Below the pieces are notes generated by a model that was not told where the DNA came from, ran no database searches, and saw nothing but the letters and a program-made list of their open reading frames with translations. A program made the translations under genes and the position numbers. Below, piece by piece: positions 22,134 through 32,964 of a stretch of 64,000 nt of DNA (position 1 is the stretch's first letter; each line of letters opens with the position of its first letter). The stretch is from Stereocaulon alpinum (taxonomy: Eukaryota; Ascomycota; Lecanoromycetes; Lecanorales; Stereocaulaceae), in assembly GCA_018257865.1 (NCBI GenBank), contig JAEUBA010000018.1:344209-408208 (forward strand), in the 5' to 3' direction.

Positions 22134-23825
22134 ATGGCTAGACAATCAAGCAAGAAACCCCTTGCTGATGTTGACTTCACCCTGCGCAGAGTCTTCGGGA
22201 AAAGCAGTTTCAGGTGATTCACGGTGCTTCTCTTTCTTACCACTTCCCATTGCTCTAATCTATGATAGACCGTACCAGCGTGAGATCATCAAGACTGCTC
22301 TCGAAGGCCATGATGTGTTCGTACAGGCAGGTGAGTCCTTCGTATGTTAGCGAAGTTTCACACTCTTAGCTCATTCGATATGCTGGCAGCCACATCCTTT
22401 GGGTAATTTCCCTGTACTGCCCTGCAGTGTTGTGAACTGACTTTCTTGCCAGAAAGAGTTTGTGTTTCCAACTTCCTGCGATGATCGATCATGGCATCAC
22501 CATCGTCATTTCTCCACTGCTCGCCCTTATGAACAACCAGGTTGCCGCATTGCGTGCGGCAAACATCGCGGTAGCTACCGTTAATTCCAACACCCTCCAG
22601 TCAGACCGTGACGACATCTACAAAGACCTTTGTTGCGGTATGTACAATGGACCTACCTTAGGATTATGTCTGATCGAAACGTTTAGGACACCCTCTGACC
22701 CGTTTGGTCTATGTGACCCCTGAGCTCGTCCTAACAGATTCTTTTCGCCGAGTGCTTGGAACTATCTACCGACAAGGCGAGCTTTCCCGCATTGCAATTG
22801 ATGAAGCGCATTGTATCTCGGAATGGGGCCATGATTTCCGCCCAGCCTACTGCCACCTGTCCCACTTTCGCTGCGCCTACCCAAGTGTTCCAATCATCTG
22901 CCTCACTGCAACAGCCACCCAATCGATTCGCAACGACATCATCAAGACCATAGGTCTTAATTCTACCACCACTAAGACGTTCGTAGCCTCGACCACTCGT
23001 CGCAATTTGGTCTACGAAATCCGTTTCACCTCGGATGAATCAGACAATCGTCTCTCCTGGCTGCTTTCCTGGCTACAGAAGATCTATGCCCGGCGTGCCA
23101 GCGATCCGAGCCGCTCCCAAGAGATCTCTAAAGAAGCATCGAGCAACAACCAACGCCCAGATGCCATTTCTGGTATCATCTACGTTCCCTTCCGCTCCGA
23201 CTGCGACGCACTCTCCTCCCGCCTACGCGAACACAAGATCGGAGCAGCCGCCTACCACGCCGGGCTGTCCACCAAGGACCGTGCTGAATGTCAACAGAAG
23301 TGGGTGGATAATGCCCCTGGCTATGACATCATCGTCGCCACAACAGCTTTTGGTATGGGCATTGACAAGCAGGATGTCAGATTTGTGATCCATTGGAGCT
23401 TACCGAAAAGCTTTGAGGGATACTACCAGGAAGCTGGCAGAGCAGGTAGAGATGGAAACCTTGCCAGATGCCTCCTGTTTTACTCGAGGGAGGACCGTGA
23501 TCGGGTAGGATATCGTATTGGAAGAGATCCAGGCAATGGCAATTCCAATAGGGATCAAGCCGCAAGGAACAGAGAGATACAGCTCAAATCTCGTGGGGAT
23601 TCCTTTCAGGCTCTCGTCAAATACTGCGAGCAAACAGACCGATGCTGTCACATGCTCATTGGCGAGTTCTTTGGAGAGCAGGATGTGAAGGCTTGTGATC
23701 GGGCTTGTGACTTCTGCATGGAAGGGGCGGGACTGAAGAAGAGGAAGAATGAGGGATTGGCTAGTGAAGAATGGGTCAGTACGCAAAGGGAACGAAGCGA
23801 TTTCTACGGCCAAGGGTACGATTAG
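22134..23825 (+). CDS. RecQ-family 3'-5' DNA helicase, short form
   Basis: Exons 22134-22213, 22269-22330, 22390-22402, 22453-22637 and 22687-23825 encode 492 aa. RecQ helicases unwind recombination and replication intermediates in the nucleus. Visible features: motif 0 (FGKSSFRPYQREII); Walker A in the variant form ATSFGKS rather than TGGGKS; DEAH with HCISEWGHDFRPAY; the SAT-like TATAT; GMGIDKQDVRFVIHWSLPKS; QEAGRAGRDG; and a Zn-binding RQC-type Cys cluster (CEQTDRCCH, CDRACDFC). It stops about 40 residues after the zinc cluster, so winged-helix and HRDC domains are absent. Exon 3 is 13 nt and encodes the core of Walker A. The splices restore known family sequence, so they are well supported. 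Confidence 0.9.
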
Positions 23826-24295
23826 GAGGATGGGAATGCTTAGTACCCATATCACAAGGATCGCTGTTACTTCATTCACATAGTCAGCAAGGCGTAAAAG
23901 TGTTTCAGAAGCGGCGGGCCTTCGAATTCCTGTATTGCGTGCATGATAAATTACAGGTCGGCCTAAAGCCATAGGAATAAAAAGTTCGCCAATTCATTAT
24001 TTGAATGCACCAATCCAAAAGTATCCCCTGTATCCGTTCTCGACCCCCACTATCTGAACAAGTAATGCAAAGGTGACCATGCAATGGGATATTATCGAAC
24101 ATCAAAACCCTTACGTCCATGCGGAGTGTTTCAACAATCAAAGTCTGTATCCCTCATGGCAACGTAATGCAATTATCCATTCTGGATCCGTCGCCACGCC
24201 AAATCAGATCGAGTTAAAGTGGCGCTTGAAGTGAAAACAACATGAACCTCCTCTGCCCTTTCCTATCATAAACTCTTACCCTTCATCGACATAGC
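23826..24295. other. Convergent 3' region, RecQ and KH-domain gene
   Basis: About 470 bp between convergent stops. No supported gene; minus-strand frames here are antisense shadows of RecQ running past its stop. Confidence 0.5.
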
Positions 24296-26277
24296 TCACA
24301 TTCCTGGCGGCGGTGGTACCTGCAAGAGACTGGTCAGTAACAGAATACCTCGTATCAAACATCTTTCCCTTTGATGATACCCAAAGCAAGACTTACAGCG
24401 TTGTATCCTCCATTTGCAGCAGGTGGAGAGCCGCTTGGTGGTGGAGGGGGTGCGTCGTCATTTGGAGGAGCAGGAGGAGCACCTGGCACCCCGCTTTGCT
24501 GTTGAGCAGCTTGTTGCTGGTAGTACTGGTAGTATGCCACGTAGTTCTGATATCCCCCGTAAGCGGCATATGGATCTTGACCACCATAGTATTGAGCATA
24601 TTGAGCAGCATAGTCAGTGGGGCTACTGGCTCCCGGAGGGCCACTGGGTGTTGCTGGGGTAGCACTCGCTGTAGGAGATTGAGCACCGCCGTAGCCACCG
24701 TAGCCGCCGCCATAGCCTTGTTGTCTGTTGTCTCCTCCCTGTTGGTAGCCATAGCCGCGCTGTTGGGGTGGTTGCTCTTTGAAGCGGGCGTATTGCTTGC
24801 GGACGTTGTCAAGGAGGGATTCGCAGAGTTCTTTCGCTTCTTGAACCATGGCGGGATCAGGGCCACTATAGGTTGTTAGTGGGCAATGCAAACGCGAAAT
24901 CTCAGCACTCACGCCACGTGAAGGTACATGGGCTCATCGCTCTCTCGGTTTGTACCATGTTCCATGAAACCTGAGTTGCGGCCTTTGATCTGGACACGGC
25001 ATCTCGTTTCTTGCTGAATGTGCTTGACGTAGGCGCCTCCGTGACCAACCACTTGTGCTCTTAGATTGAAGCCTGGGATTGGCTCGAGATCAATGGGAAT
25101 GCGTTCTTCTGGCCATTTGCGCTGCAAGCATCATTAGTCGTCTAACGTCGCTAGATCCTTGAAGAAGCAAGCCTACACGTCCGAACTCGTCACGTTCTAC
25201 TGCGTCTGGCTCTCGACGTCTGAATCGCCTCTCATCCACTAAATTAGGAAGTTCTTGCTTCATGAGCTCATTGACTTTCTCAACAGCTCTCTCGAGGCCA
25301 TCCTTCGTAGTGCTAGTGATATGTAGGTACAACGGCGGGTTCTTAAGTAGAAGTGAGTAGATATTCAGAGTAAATTGGGAGGTGTAGAGGACTTACGGCG
25401 GCTGTTGCCATGCTCTTATCAGGGTAATACTCTCCGCGGGTCGTGACATCTTTATACTATGAGCTTCTGTTCTTCAAAAGTCTGTGAAAGTCAGGTATTG
25501 CGTACCGGCGCCAGTTTCTTCTTTAATCTAGATGTCACGCAGTAGTGGTCAGCAGATGCCAAAGAGGGTTTATGCGGTGCTATTCCAGCCCAGTGTAAGC
25601 TTTAAAACATTCTCCCATAAATGGTGACAAGAAGGATCATAGAACCGCATGACTGAAGCTCTCGAAAGATGATGCCTGGGAATATCAGTGGGTATGACAA
25701 GGATATTTACCGTCTTCTGTGTTGAGCCTTTAGTCAGTGTGTATCGATTTCGGAGATCGTTGACCTCAATGTCTTTTATGTAGTCTCCATCTGCGATATA
25801 CATATCCCCATTGATGTTACTTGTGCTCGAGCCTGAGTTTGGCTTTGGGGACGTTGATTTTGCGACAGGACTCGAAGTCTGATCAATGATTAGCGGCTGA
25901 TGCGTTGGGAATTTCCAGATTTGGGCTTACAGAACGAATAGGAGGTACGTCAACATGTTGTATCCCTTTCTTTGCCTGAATTTGGGCGTTGATTCGAGCT
26001 GCGGCGGCCGCTGCAAAAGGTTTCAATTTTCGTTAAGGAGACAAAAACTCGTGGTAGGCTTACCAGCTGCAGCTGCTGGGTCAGTTGGCGTTTTCCTCTC
26101 TTCTGACCCAGGGCTGAAGGGAGTCTTCTGGCCTAAGGGACTTCGGCTTCGTCTGGCGTCTGAAGTCCTAGTTGACGGGGACCTTGAACGGCGGTCAAAG
26201 CGAGAGGAACGCTTAGGTTCCGGCTCAGTCTGGTCGAATCGGGAGCGCTTGGAGCTTCTTCGCTCGTCGTCTGCCAT
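24296..26277 (-). CDS. KH-domain RNA-binding protein, KHDC4/BLOM7-like
   Basis: Nine exons on the minus strand: 26277-26064, 26010-25931, 25878-25711, 25527-25506, 25449-25397, 25341-25177, 25121-24913, 24865-24397 and 24319-24296, encoding 467 aa. The N-terminus is RS-like (SKRSRFDQTEPEPKRSSRFD). Then comes the first KH-like segment (IKEETGADVTTRGEYYPD, then PLYLHITS) and the second (GFNLRAQVVGHGGAYVKHI), followed by a Gly/Tyr/Gln-rich tail with YGGYGG and poly-Pro, ending VPPPPGM. KHDC4 relatives bind spliceosome components and influence splice-site choice. Exon 4 is 22 nt; intron 3 is unusually long (183 nt). The stop is in a 24-nt last exon. It shares a 219-bp divergent promoter with MTR4. 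Confidence 0.9.
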
Positions 26278-26496
26278 TATTATTTTACTATTGCGTTGTT
26301 ATTCCTCCGAGGTTGCGCGAAGCTGGTGGTGGTTTAAGAAAAGCGGAGTTTAGGCTGGAAAATCCCGCGCTAACCGGGCTGTCTTCGGCAAATCTTGCTA
26401 TTGGGCGAAAATTGAGCAGGACCTTATAAACAAAGCATGATGTAGGGAACTGGTTGCTGCTCAAACTCTTCAAGCAAAAACCCTGTGATTGCAGTT

Positions 26497-29400
26497 ATGG
26501 ATGAACTCTTCGATGTATTCGACGATCAGACACCGGGGGAGAAGCCCGGCAAGCAGAAGCCTAGGAAGGAAAAGAGTAAGAAGCGGCATGCAAATGGAGA
26601 AGCAAAGGATACCAATGGAATGACGAACAGGGACGGAGACGTATCAATGCTTGAGGCGCTTGAGTCTGCAAAACTAGAACGGCCAGCAGCGAACGGAGAC
26701 AGTCAGCCGGACACCAAACGACAGCGAAGGGAAGTGGAAGCAGAGCCTTTAGTAACAGACACATTCGAGACCGAGCAGTCAAGGGAAGTTGCGGCATCTG
26801 CTGGACTCCAGGCGGCCAAAGAGGGCACCGCGGTTGTTCTATCACATCAAGTCAGGCATCAAGTCGCGCTCCCTCCAGACTACGACTACGTACCCATATC
26901 CGAACATAAACCTCCCGAGAAGCCTGCGCGAGAATGGCCATTCACTTTGGACCCCTTCCAACAAGTTTCAATAGCGTCAATCGAGAGAGGAGAGAGCGTC
27001 TTAGTGTCCGCACATACAAGTGCTGGAAAGACTGTGGTAGCAGAGTATGCGATTGCTCAGAGTTTGAAGAACAATCAGAGGGTCATCTATACCAGTCCTA
27101 TAAAAGCTCTGAGCAATCAAAAGTACAGAGAGTTCTCGGCAGAATTTGGGGATGTGGGGTTGATGACAGGCGACGTGACGATCAACCCCACGGCAACGTG
27201 TCTTGTCATGACCACAGAAATCCTGCGATCGATGTTGTATAGAGGCTCTGAGATCATGCGTGAAGTAGCTTGGGTAATTTTTGACGAGATCCACTATTTG
27301 CGAGACAAAGCTCGCGGTGTTGTTTGGGAGGAGACCATCATACTCTTACCTGACAAAGTTCGCTACGTTTTCCTTTCAGCCACGATTCCAAACGCAATGC
27401 AGTTCGCAGAGTGGATTACAAAGACCCATGGCCAGCCTGTTCATGTCGTTTACACCGACTTCCGGCCCACGCCCTTACAGCACTATTTCTTTCCTGCAGG
27501 CGCTGATGGAATCCATTTAGTGGTTGACGAGAAGGGGGTCTTTCGAGAAGAGAATTTCAACAAAGCTATGACTACGATTGCTGATAAACATGGCGATGAT
27601 CCTGCCGATGCCCTGGCAAAGAGGAAAGGTAAAGGCAAAGACAAGCGCCTGAATAAGGGCGGTACGAGAGGGCCCTCCGACATCTACAAAATCGTTAAAA
27701 TGATTATGATGAAAAACTACAATCCGGTCATTGTCTTCAGCTTCAGCAAGAACCAGTGCGAAGCATACGCTCTTCAAATGGCCAATCTGACATTCAACGA
27801 CCAGTCGGAAAAGGACATGGTGGACAAAGTCTTCAACAGCGCACTGGAGATGCTGACCGAAGAAGACAAGCAATTACCCCAAATTCAGAATATCTTGCCC
27901 CTGCTGAAACGCGGTATTGGGATTCATCATTCTGGACTCTTGCCAATCTTGAAAGAAACTATTGAGATTCTCTTTCAAGAAGGCCTCATCAAGGTACTCT
28001 TCGCCACGGAAACCTTTTCAATAGGACTGAACATGCCCGCAAAGACTGTCGTTTTTACTAGTGTTCGCAAATTTGATGGCGTTTCACAGAGATGGGTCAC
28101 TCCTTCGGAATTTGTGCAGATGTCAGGACGTGCGGGTCGACGTGGCCTCGATGACCGAGGAATCGTTATCATGATGATCGACGAGAAGATGGAGCCTGCT
28201 ATCGCAAAGGAGATTGTTCGAGGAGAACAGGACAAGCTTAACTCAGCTTTCTATCTAGGTTACAATATGATACTGAACCTGATGCGAGTCGAAGGCATAT
28301 CCCCCGAGTTCATGCTAGAACGATGTTTTTATCAATTCCAGAACACAGCAAGTGTTTCTGGGCTCGAGAAAGAGCTTCATGAATTAGAGACGCAAAGATC
28401 GAACACGGAAATCGTTGATGAAGGTACGATCAGAGAATACTATGACCTACGGAAGCAGCTAGATATATTTACGAAGGATATGCGCGATGTCATTAACCAC
28501 CCCAACTATTGCTTGCAATTCATGCAGTCTGGGCGACTCGTGCGAATCAAGTATCTGGACTACGATTTTGGCTGGGGAGCTGTGGTCAATTTCCAGCCGA
28601 GGAAGCCTAGCAGAGACCAGAAGCCGGAAGAGATCAGTCCCCAGCAGTCTTATGTCATAGACGTGCTATTGCAAGTGGCCGACACGTCTTCGAATGGGAC
28701 AAGAACCCACACGGAGCTTCCGCAGGGCGTTCGTCCAGCACTGGATGGGGAGAAATCGAAGATGGAGGTCGTGCCAATTTTGCTTTCTTGCGTCGAGTCC
28801 ATAGGTCACATTCGAATCTTTCTACCCTCAGACCTGAAATCGGCCGACCAGCGGAACACGGCACGGAAGTCCATCGACGAGGTGAAGCGAAGGTTTCCTG
28901 ACGGAATTGCTGTACTTGACCCTATAGAGAACATGGGCATCACCGATAGTTCATTCAAGAAGTTACTGAGGGTGCGTTCATGCTTTCTCGACTTTTCTCG
29001 AATCAAGCTGACAGCATATAGAAAATTGAAGTCCTTGAGTCTCGACTTCTCGCCAATCCCTTACACAACTCGTCACGTCTCCCTGACCTCTATAACCAAT
29101 ACGCGGAGAAGGTCGAACTTTCCAACAAGATCAAAGCCGTCAAGAAGCAAATCACAGCTGCCCTTTCAATTATGCAGCTTGACGAGCTGAAGTGCCGCAA
29201 ACGCGTTCTTCGCCGTTTCGGTTTCATCAATGATGCTGATGTAGTCCAGCTTAAGGCGCGTGTTGCCTGCGAAATTAGTACGGGTGACGAGCTGTTGTTA
29301 AGTGAACTCCTGTTCGACCGATTCTTCAACGAGCTATCTCCAGAGATGTGCGCGGCAATTCTGAGCTGCTTCATCTTCGAGGAGAAGTCAGAAGCACCTG

Positions 29401-29814
29401 CGCTGAAAGAAGAACTTGCACGGCCATTCCGCGAGATTCAAGCAAAGGCCAGACAGATAGCCAAAGTTTCTCAGGAGAGCAAGCTGCCGCTAGTGGAAGA
29501 TGAGTATATCGCTACTTTCAAGTATCAGTTGATGGATGTCGTCTACGCTTGGGCACATGGCAAGTCATTTGCAGAGATCTGGTGTGTCACCTCTTTACCC
29601 ACCATCTAAGATTACACTAACAAAACACTGCAGCAAAATGACGGACGTCTACGAAGGAAGCTTGATACGTCTCTTCAGACGGTTGGAAGAATTGCTGAGA
29701 CAGATGGCTCAGGCTGCTAAGGTGATGGGCAGCGATGACCTGGAGAAGAAATTCGAAGAGTCTCTGACAAAGGTCCGGAGAGATATTGTCGCGGCACAGT
29801 CATTGTACCTGTGA
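26497..29814 (+). CDS. MTR4: ATP-dependent RNA helicase Mtr4 (TRAMP/nuclear exosome)
   Basis: Exons 26497-28971, 29022-29581 and 29634-29814 encode 1,071 aa. Mtr4 is the Ski2-like 3'-5' RNA helicase that feeds substrates to the nuclear exosome. The N-terminus is acidic then Lys-rich (MDELFDVFDD, KEKSKKRH). The helicase core has AHTSAGKT (Walker A), FDEIHYLRD (DEVH-type box), SATIPN, GIGIHHSGLLP and QMSGRAGRRGLDDRG. After it come the arch domain insertion and the C-terminal DSHCT helical bundle, with CKMTDVYEGSLIRLFRRLEE near the end. An upstream in-frame GTG at 26485 is not needed because ATG 26497 gives the expected N-terminus. Very firm. Confidence 0.97.
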
Positions 29815-30083
29815 GAACATTGTGTGGTTGATGGGAAGTCAACTTCAGCATAGCCGACGGCGTTTAGCGATCCCTTTCCGGGACAATCTTTTATGCATTC
29901 AATGGTTGAGCCAATGACAGTCCTTTCTTGCTGTATAGCGGTAACTTTGACAGAATTTCCTGGCTCTTAGATGGAGAGTGATCGGTAGCAAGATCCTCCT
30001 CTTCCTGTACACCCTCGACAGGAAACCACCTTTGTATAGCCTGCGACCATCCTTGTTCTTGCCAGATGGCTTTGCGTCTCGTG

Positions 30084-30862
30084 CTAAATGTCCATCCAAG
30101 CTGCCTCTGCATCATCTGGAAGAGCTTCGCTGAAAGCGTGGGATGCTAGCCATCTTCCAACGGTATCAACATCGGCATGGCTCGAATAGAAATCATCCAA
30201 AAGGCTGTTCAATTCTGCGAGAGTTTATATAAGCTAGTTGATCTGATGGCGTTATTTTGTCCCCCATACCTTTTAAAGACACAGGATGTGAAGGCTGAAG
30301 GCCGAACCGAGACGACTCCTCTCTGAATAGTGTGAGGGCGCTGGGGATAAGTGTGCCTGGGAGCTATTAGTGACTAGGCTCATCATCACGTCAGGCCGCG
30401 CAACCTTTTCTCACGGTGTATATCACAGGTTCGCCTAGGGACTTGCCGCCCTCAAGGTTTTCAAGATGTTCATCGAGTGACATGCGAACGAACTCTTGCA
30501 TTGTAAAAGTATTGGGCATGAAGGTCGCCCCGTTAGAGACTGCGGCTTGGAAATTAGATTGAAAGTAGAAGGGTTCAAAGCGCAGACGGACAAGGCGGCT
30601 TCGTTGATGACCTTGGATAGACGAGTCCATCGTCAGAGACAAGCACTCCATCATCTATATCCATATCCTCCCGGCTTTTGTTGTAATCGAAGAGGCCCGA
30701 CTTCGGCTGTTGTTGAAGTCGGAACAAAGTAGCGGGAAAAGAAGAGTGGATGGAGATCAAGGAAAATCTTCGGTGACATCTCTGGGTCCCATGTGCGCCA
30801 ACAATAAGAGGATGAACGATATTATGCCGAGGGAGTGCGCGAAGAGGGTTCCGAAACATCAT
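30084..30862 (-). CDS. Tse2-like ADP-ribosyltransferase-domain protein, copy B
   Basis: Exons 30862-30592, 30539-30405, 30356-30270 and 30214-30084 encode about 207 aa. Short recognisable runs are LFRLQQ, DDGVLVSDDGLVYPR, NGATFMPNT, a KGT turn at the exon 2/3 joint and RFGLQPSHPVSL. This order matches fungal proteins carrying the Tse2-type domain (named after a Pseudomonas type VI secretion toxin thought to be an ADP-ribosyltransferase). The first 40 residues are rich in Arg and His with no acidic residue, like a mitochondrial presequence. The first intron uses a weak donor (GTCCGT); if it is not spliced the frame breaks there. Exons 3 and 4 have exactly the same lengths (87 and 131 nt) as the neighbouring copy A, pointing to tandem duplication. 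Activity in fungi is not established. Confidence 0.6.
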
Positions 30863-30977
30863 AAGAAACGATGTATGGGAGGGTGAAATAGAATGGGTCT
30901 GTTGGTGGAGGATGGATGATTACTAATCACGCCAAGGATCGAAATAGTCAGAAATATTAGAAGTCTGTTCTATCCAA

Positions 30978-31621
30978 TCAGAGCGAGTGAGGCTTAAGAA
31001 ACCATCTCCTGTCCTTCTCAGTAGGCGGAGGGTATTTTTTGAGCCACTGCTCTTTCGTGAGCTTCTCAGCATGCCCGTTCAAGAAGTTGCTGATCTTTGT
31101 ATTGATTTCTTATTCTTAGTCAGAGCGGAGAACGACATGGATCATTTGTCTCGAGCGCACCTAGAAGGGTCATGTCTTTGGCTGCTTGCAGTGAATAATG
31201 ATCGCTGTGCTCAAGTACAAGCACAAGATCATCCGGAAGTTGTGTTCCTGACGACAAGTGAGCATTACCTTCGAAGCTGTCCGTTGAAATACACAAACCT
31301 TCTGGGATAGCGTAAACAATGGTATTAGGGCTATTGAAACGATGGATGAGGAGATGTTGGAAGCTTGAATTTGGGCGTAGCGAGGCGCCATTTGGAGCTG
31401 ATGCGCATCAGCCATCCACGATTAACAAAGCCGTTGTGTCCTGTATCACCTGCGTACGACTTGGGATCAAGGGCTTTAGGCTTGACCTTTCCACCTTCAG
31501 TCAGCACATCGTAGCTGCCACCTTTTTTCACGTTCCAGTCCCGCAAGGTGACCGAGGTCCCATTGTTTATCCGAAACATTTCTTTCGGCACCGTAGTAAA
31601 AGTTTTGATAAGTCGAGACAT
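30978..31621 (-). CDS. Tse2-like ADP-ribosyltransferase-domain protein, copy A
   Basis: Exons 31621-31450, 31397-31299, 31247-31161 and 31108-30978 encode about 162 aa; introns are 51-52 nt with CTGAT/CTGAC-type branches, and all joints keep frame. Short motifs visible are MFRINNGTSVTLRDW, ALDPKSY, PNGASLRPNS, YAIPEG, HSDHYSLQ and EQWLKKYPPP. These fit the fungal Tse2-type (PF18648-like) family as I recall it. There is no signal peptide or membrane span, so the protein is predicted intracellular. It lies head-to-tail with copy B (about 115 bp between stop and start) and upstream of the divergent STS1 gene. No partner resembling a bacterial immunity protein was recognised nearby. The gene looks intact. 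Confidence 0.65.
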
Positions 31622-31974
31622 GTTGCATTTTGTGTTTGATGCACTGATGGTCGGGATAAAGAGATAAAGAGGAAATGACGCTCTTTTACGTTGATGCTTG
31701 CTCCTAAGCGTCCTTGGGGGAATGAGGCAGGCGAGCGGCAAGTGATGTTGCAAAAAGTAGTTAAGGTCTGCAGAATGTTGCAAATATAAGGTAGAACTAG
31801 CCAAGTCTTATGATCGGCACCAGAGCTTAGCTTCCTCCCCACTACTCTTCAACCTCTTCCACCTCTTCCACCTCTTCCACCTCTTCCACCTCTTCCACCT
31901 CTTCCACCTCACAAACCCACCTCCTATCCACAGGGGATGCCTGGAAAGCGTGTCTCATATTAATACCCGCAGCC
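31622..31974. promoter_or_regulatory. Divergent intergenic region, Tse2-like copy A and STS1
   Basis: About 350 bp between divergent starts, containing a perfect 9-bp tandem array (31852-31905) about 70 bp before the STS1 ATG. Presumed to hold both promoters; no specific factor site was identified. Confidence 0.45.
31852..31905 (+). repeat. Perfect 9-bp tandem repeat (ACCTCTTCC)x6
   Basis: Six exact head-to-tail copies of ACCTCTTCC, a pure polypyrimidine tract on the plus strand, directly upstream of the STS1 coding region. It may be part of a CT-rich fungal promoter or 5' UTR and is a likely length-polymorphic locus. Confidence 0.9.
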
Positions 31975-32964
31975 ATGAATGTCCTTTCCTCGCCATCACC
32001 TCCTCACCAGCTACATAGTACTCATCTCTCACCGTCCCACACTAGTACGCTGCCTCCGCACCTTCAAAGAGCAACATTGGCTGACTCCATCATGATAGTG
32101 TCGTTCTATAGCAGTGGCTCCGTGAATCGGAAACGAAAAGCTGAGGATTATGAACCGCAGGCTGAAGATCGGATGTCCTCTTCGCCATCGAATTCTCCAG
32201 CTCCAGCTAACCGCTCGCTACCCGCCCATCGACACAACAAGAGAGCCAGATCCGGTCTCGTTGGCAGACCACTTGCATTGCCCCGACTACTAGAGACTCT
32301 CGATGCGGAATCACTACGAAGTGTCCTTCAGTCCATCTGTAGCCGACATCCTGAAATAGGCTCGGAAGTGGAGAACACAGCGCCACGTCCCAGCGTTCCA
32401 TCCGCCCTCAATGTTCTCAAGAACTACGAATCGGCTCTGCAATCCTCCTTTCCTTTTGGTGGAGATCGAACATCAGACTATGCATACAATCGTGTCAAGC
32501 AACAGCTCATGGCCCTCCTTGACGCCCTTGCAGACTTTACGCCACACTTCCTTCCACCAAATGAGACCCAGGCCTCACAAGCACTTAGCTTCCTCGATGG
32601 TGCTACGGACATAATTCACCGCCTTCCGAATTGGAACACGTTCCAGAACACCCTGCATAAACAGAATGCCTACGAAGAAATAGCGGGAGCTTGGGCATTG
32701 GCTATACGGGAAGCGGCTAAGAGGGCCGGAGGCCTGAAGCTACAGTACGATGGCTGGGATCAAAAACTTGCGAAGCACAACCAGCAAGCGGGTGGTAGGC
32801 TCCAGGATGCCGTGAACGAGCTTAGTGCTAGTATTGGATGGATGGGCGGTCAACCTCAGGCACAACAGTATGATAACCGTGGGGACGACGTCAGCTTGGT
32901 GAGGCAGGAGCTTCTGTCTGGGACGTACGGCTCGAATCTTCCTGTACGTGTGGGACCGTGGTAG
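31975..32964 (+). CDS. STS1: Tethering factor for nuclear proteasome Sts1/Cut8
   Basis: A single-exon 329-aa protein. Sts1/Cut8 anchors 26S proteasomes to the nuclear envelope and is needed for nuclear protein turnover and mitosis. A basic NLS-like segment (VNRKRKAEDYEP) and HRHNKRARSG lie in the first 100 residues. The conserved helical Cut8 domain follows: LPRLLETLDAESLRSVLQSI, then SALNVLKNYESALQSSFPFGG, DYAYNRVKQQLMALLDALAD and FTPHFLPP. A C-terminal segment contains YEEIAGAWALAIREAAKR. ATG 31975 is the first in frame; a second in-frame Met (MIVSFYSSG) lies 39 codons downstream, and the segment just before it may be partly non-conserved. Confidence 0.92.
   Translation: MNVLSSPSPPHQLHSTHLSPSHTSTLPPHLQRATLADSIMIVSFYSSGSVNRKRKAEDYEPQAEDRMSSSPSNSPAPANRSLPAHRHNKRARSGLVGRPLALPRLLETLDAESLRSVLQSICSRHPEIGSEVENTAPRPSVPSALNVLKNYESALQSSFPFGGDRTSDYAYNRVKQQLMALLDALADFTPHFLPPNETQASQALSFLDGATDIIHRLPNWNTFQNTLHKQNAYEEIAGAWALAIREAAKRAGGLKLQYDGWDQKLAKHNQQAGGRLQDAVNELSASIGWMGGQPQAQQYDNRGDDVSLVRQELLSGTYGSNLPVRVGPW

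Noticed and set aside
23400..23972. 190-codon minus-strand frame across the RecQ 3' end
   Set aside because: Antisense to clear RecQ helicase motifs, without features of its own.
24313..24879. Plus-strand hydrophobic-looking 188-codon frame
   Set aside because: Antisense to the Gly/Tyr/Gln-rich tail of the KH-domain gene.
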